From Dysosmobacter sp. Marseille-Q4140 (lineage in GTDB: Bacteria > Bacillota > Clostridia > Oscillospirales > Oscillospiraceae): 64,000 bases of DNA. Each line of letters starts with the position of its first letter. The first letter of the stretch is position 1. Under the pieces are notes generated by a model. The model had not been told where the DNA came from, searched no databases, and worked only from the letters and a program-made list of their open reading frames with translations. Position numbers and translations under genes: made by a program. Positions 61,600 through 64,000 of this stretch are shown in pieces. Location: the NCBI GenBank assembly GCA_018228705.1, contig CP073694.1, positions 186,001-250,000 of the forward strand, in the 5' to 3' direction.

Positions 61600-61620
61600 A
61601 TTAATATACTACAAATGTAG
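61585..61620. promoter_or_regulatory. Two BlaI/MecI-type operators
   Basis: CTACAAGTGTAG (61585-61596) and CTACAAATGTAG (61609-61620), centre spacing 24 bases. Both match the TACA-N2-TGTA dyad of the BlaI/MecI family. The first overlaps the -10 box, the second the start of the transcript. Confidence 0.85.
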
Positions 61621-61632
61621 AGGAGTGATCCC

Positions 61633-62010
61633 ATGACTCCGACCATCCGCCGTCTGCCGGACGGAGAGCTGGAAGTGATGCAGGCCCTGTGGGCCTGCAA
61701 GGCCCCTGCGGCCGCCGCAGACCTGGAGGAGCGCCTGCGCGCCTCCCACCCCATGGCGCCCACCACGGTGCTGACCATCCTGACCCGGCTGGGGGAAAAG
61801 GGCTTTGTGACCGCGGAGAGAGCCGGCCGGAGGAGAGTGTACCGGCCCCTGGTGTCCCGGTCGGACTACCTGGCCGCCCAGAGCGGCGCCTTTTTCCGGG
61901 GACTCTGCGGCGGCAGCGTATCCACCTTCGCCGCCGCCCTGTGCGACAGCGGGCTTAGCCGGGAGGAGCTGGAGGAGCTGCGGGACCTGCTGGAGAGGGA
62001 CGCCCTATGA
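61633..62010 (+). CDS. blaI: BlaI/MecI/CopY-family transcriptional repressor
   Basis: A 125-residue winged-helix repressor: LPDGELEVMQALWACKAPAA, helix-turn-helix MAPTTVLTILTRLGEKGFVT, wing RRRVYRPLVSRSDYLAAQSG, then a C-terminal dimerisation helix (LSREELEELRDLLERD). ATG with AGGAG seven bases upstream. It overlaps the downstream M56 peptidase gene by four bases (ATGA), the standard blaI-blaR1 arrangement. Two dyad operators in its own promoter support autorepression. No beta-lactamase gene is visible in the window. Confidence 0.93.
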   Translation: MTPTIRRLPDGELEVMQALWACKAPAAAADLEERLRASHPMAPTTVLTILTRLGEKGFVTAERAGRRRVYRPLVSRSDYLAAQSGAFFRGLCGGSVSTFAAALCDSGLSREELEELRDLLERDAL

Positions 62011-63530
62011 GCGTGGATGAGATGCTGGCACGGACCATGTCCGCCAGTTCCCTCCTCACCAAGCGGGAGATCTTCTGCCTGGTGGCGGCAGTGGCAGTGG
62101 CCGCGGCCGTCAGCGAAAAGAGCTTTCGGGACGGTGACGGAACGCCCCTGGACGGGAGGCGACGGCACATCCCCTACCTGGCTACCTTCTGGCTTCCGCC
62201 GCTGATGCTGATTTTCGCGCTGCTGCCCTGCTTCGGCCTGCTGTCCTTCCGGCACGTGCTGTCCGTGCTGTTCTCCGTACTGGTCAGCGTCTGCGTCTAT
62301 GACGCTCTGCTGCTGACGGCCCTGCCTCTTCTGCGGCGGTACGTCAGCGCCCGGACCTGCGCCGTGCTGTGGCTGCTGCCCAACTATCTGGTCCTCCTGG
62401 CCAACCTGAACCAGATGAAGCTGGACCGGCCCCGCTGGGTGGTGCATCTGCCCGTCATGGCCGTGCAGGCAGCCTGCGTCCTGTGGGCCGCCGGGTTCTG
62501 CGCCGTTCTTGTGGGGAAGATCGCCGGTCACCTGCGCTTCCGCCGCGCCCTGCTGCGCCGGGCACGCCCCGCAGAAGATCCGGAATGGCTGGCCCTGTGG
62601 CGGAAGGTCCAGACGGACGCCGGCTTTCCGTCGGCGCCTTACCGGCTGGTAGTCTCCCCCGCCGCGGCCACGCCGTTGAGCATCGGCCTCTTTCCCGGGG
62701 CCCTCCGGGTGGTGCTGCCGGAGCGGGCGTACACGGCGGAGGAGCTGGAGCTGGTGCTGCGGCACGAGCTGGTCCATCTCTCCCGCCGGGACAATGTGAC
62801 CAAGTTCTTCCTGGTGTTCTGCACCGCCCTGTGCTGGTTCAACCCCCTGACGTGGCTGGCCATGGACCGCAGCGCCCAGGACATTGAGCTGGGCTGCGAC
62901 GAGACGGTGCTGCTGGACGCGGATGAGGGCACCCGCCGTCGCTACGCGGAGCTGCTGCTCTCCGCCGCCGGGGACGGCTGGGGCTTTACCACCTGCCTCT
63001 CCGCCTCGGCCCGGTCCCTGCGCTACCGGCTGCGGTCTGTACTGCATCCGGCCGCGGAGCGGCGGTCCGCAGCGGCCCTGGTGGGCGTTTTGATCTTCGC
63101 CCTGCTGTCCACCGGCGGCTGGCCCGCCCTGGTCGCAGACAGCGGCGCCGGGCGGGACCTGCTCTTCCCCACCGGCCGGCCTGAGGACTACACTGTCCAG
63201 CGCGTCGCCTGGCGGGAGGACTGGGAGAGCACGGAGTACACCTGCGCCGACGGCGCCGCCCTGACCGGGCTTCTGGGGGATCTGGAGCTGGGTGAGCTGG
63301 ACGGCAATTACGCCACTCGTTCCCTGGGTCTCCCCAGAGGGAAGGACGGCGGTCTGATCGTGGAATACGCCGGGCCCGGCGGGTCCTACACCGCCGTGCT
63401 GGAGGACCACTATCTGGAGCTCTTCCCCGACGCCGCCAGCGCCCCCGTCCTCTCCGACCGGGTCTACCATCTCAGGGAGCCCGCGGACTGGACAGCGGTC
63501 TTTTCCCTGCTGGAGGCGGCCCCCGGCTGA
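62007..63530 (+). CDS. M56-family membrane metallopeptidase (BlaR1-like)
   Basis: A 507-residue membrane protein. Four hydrophobic segments lie at about residues 22-35, 60-80, 86-108 and 145-170, and the zinc-peptidase motif HELVH sits at 253-257 (LRHELVHLSRRDNVTKFFLV) on the cytoplasmic side, with the third-ligand region AQDIELGCDETVL downstream. Another helix near residue 350 is followed by an outer domain of about 140 residues that lacks the penicillin-binding SxxK-type sensor of true BlaR1. It probably cleaves BlaI after sensing an unknown envelope signal. Confidence 0.88.
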   Translation: MSVDEMLARTMSASSLLTKREIFCLVAAVAVAAAVSEKSFRDGDGTPLDGRRRHIPYLATFWLPPLMLIFALLPCFGLLSFRHVLSVLFSVLVSVCVYDALLLTALPLLRRYVSARTCAVLWLLPNYLVLLANLNQMKLDRPRWVVHLPVMAVQAACVLWAAGFCAVLVGKIAGHLRFRRALLRRARPAEDPEWLALWRKVQTDAGFPSAPYRLVVSPAAATPLSIGLFPGALRVVLPERAYTAEELELVLRHELVHLSRRDNVTKFFLVFCTALCWFNPLTWLAMDRSAQDIELGCDETVLLDADEGTRRRYAELLLSAAGDGWGFTTCLSASARSLRYRLRSVLHPAAERRSAAALVGVLIFALLSTGGWPALVADSGAGRDLLFPTGRPEDYTVQRVAWREDWESTEYTCADGAALTGLLGDLELGELDGNYATRSLGLPRGKDGGLIVEYAGPGGSYTAVLEDHYLELFPDAASAPVLSDRVYHLREPADWTAVFSLLEAAPG

Positions 63531-63596
63531 GCGCCCGTACATCCATCCTCACAAGAGGGCGGCGGCAAGACAGCCGCTCCCGGAAAGGAATGTCTC

Positions 63597-64000
63597 ATGA
63601 ATTCGGAACTCTACACGGAGACTGCGGCCCGGGTACTGGTATCTCTGCTCTTTGCCGGGGCAACGGTCTGGGCCTTCCTCCGCGCGGGGGAGCAGGCGGA
63701 AACGGACGCGCCCGGCAAAAAGCCCCGCCAGCGGTATCTGCCGTATCTTGCGGGCTGGGTGCTGCCGCTCTATGTGGCTTTTACGGCCATCCTCCTCTGT
63801 CTGACCTACGGCCCGGAGCGGGCGGCGCGAGCCCTGCTGTCGCTCTGCTTTCCCATTTTCCTGAGCATCTGCGTCTATGACGCCCTTTTGCTGCCGGCAC
63901 TGCCGCTGCTGCGCAGACGCATCAGCGCCCGGACCTGCGCCGCACTGTGGCTGCTGCCCACCTACCTGTACCTCACCGCCTACCCCTGCATGGAGCGGTC
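63597..64000 (+). CDS. Second M56-family (BlaR1-like) peptidase, N-terminal part only
   Basis: An open frame from ATG 63597 (AAAGGA upstream) that runs off the right edge with no stop; 134 codons are visible. It repeats the pattern of the preceding gene: several hydrophobic helices and the shared stretch ICVYDALLLPALPLLRRRIS followed by ARTCAALWLLPTYLYL, against VCVYDALLLTALPLLRRYVS and ARTCAVLWLLPNYLVL upstream. It is therefore a tandem paralogue. The catalytic HExxH would lie outside the window. Confidence 0.82.
   Translation, partial: MNSELYTETAARVLVSLLFAGATVWAFLRAGEQAETDAPGKKPRQRYLPYLAGWVLPLYVAFTAILLCLTYGPERAARALLSLCFPIFLSICVYDALLLPALPLLRRRISARTCAALWLLPTYLYLTAYPCMER

Overview
The window looks like chromosomal DNA from a GC-rich, anaerobic, endospore-forming Firmicute of the Oscillospiraceae type (Oscillibacter/Dysosmobacter/Flavonifractor relatives). 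The grounds are strong Shine-Dalgarno sites, sporulation genes (spoIIGA-sigE and a CotH remnant), a flavodiiron protein, an aspartate-ammonia ligase of the asnA type, a complete V-type ATPase operon and many typical clostridial small genes. No rRNA, CRISPR, transposase, integrase or phage structural gene was seen. One tRNA is present: Arg, anticodon ACG.

Layout. 0-11 kb: an ECF sigma factor with its membrane anti-sigma partner; a minus-strand unit mltG / U32 protein (TrhP-like) / FAD dehydrogenase; a tiny Cys-rich membrane protein; tagA-tmk; an EamA exporter; and a plus-strand run of AAG glycosylase, HAD phosphatase, pentapeptide protein and HpcH/HpaI aldolase. 11-22 kb: a nucleotidyltransferase coupled to pcrA; spoIIGA-sigE with an unusually long overlap; a second ECF sigma/anti-sigma pair; DUF951 plus a micro membrane protein; an S1-domain protein; rarA; nth; and a three-gene cassette of unknown function.

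22.0-33.9 kb is a distinct, more AT-rich catabolic island bounded on both sides by strong stem-loops. An AraC regulator faces a run of ten co-directional genes: Ldh-type oxidoreductase, HpcH/HpaI aldolase, two D-2-hydroxyacid dehydrogenases, a TRAP transporter (dctP-dctQ-dctM), an MBL hydrolase, a second HpcH/HpaI aldolase and an RraA-family protein. A DUF1537 four-carbon acid-sugar kinase follows behind a terminator. Together they look like an uptake and degradation pathway for an undefined hydroxy or sugar acid (perhaps a lactone).

34-42.5 kb: undecaprenyl-linked glycan priming genes (tagO-type transferase and wecB, complementing tagA at 6.2 kb), trpS, gltX, asnA and the flavodiiron protein fprA. 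42.5-51.7 kb: the V-ATPase operon in the order G/H-I-K-E-C-F-A-B-D. Its K subunit carries the residues expected for sodium binding, and a spacer of about 350 bp packed with palindromes lies between F and A. 52-64 kb: a DivIVA-like coiled-coil protein, tRNA-Arg, a lipoprotein, a CapA-family protein, a TetR regulator with two palindromic operator candidates, a YcdB/SLH surface protein, a response regulator followed by a broken histidine kinase fused in sequence to the C-terminal half of CotH, and a BlaI regulator with two operators driving tandem M56 (BlaR1-like) peptidases.

The most unusual points are the kinase-CotH junction with a G8-tract frameshift, the palindrome-packed spacer inside the V-ATPase operon, the catabolic island, and the conserved-looking uncharacterised cassette at 20.8-21.9 kb. 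All calls come from reading the sequence; no database search was run.
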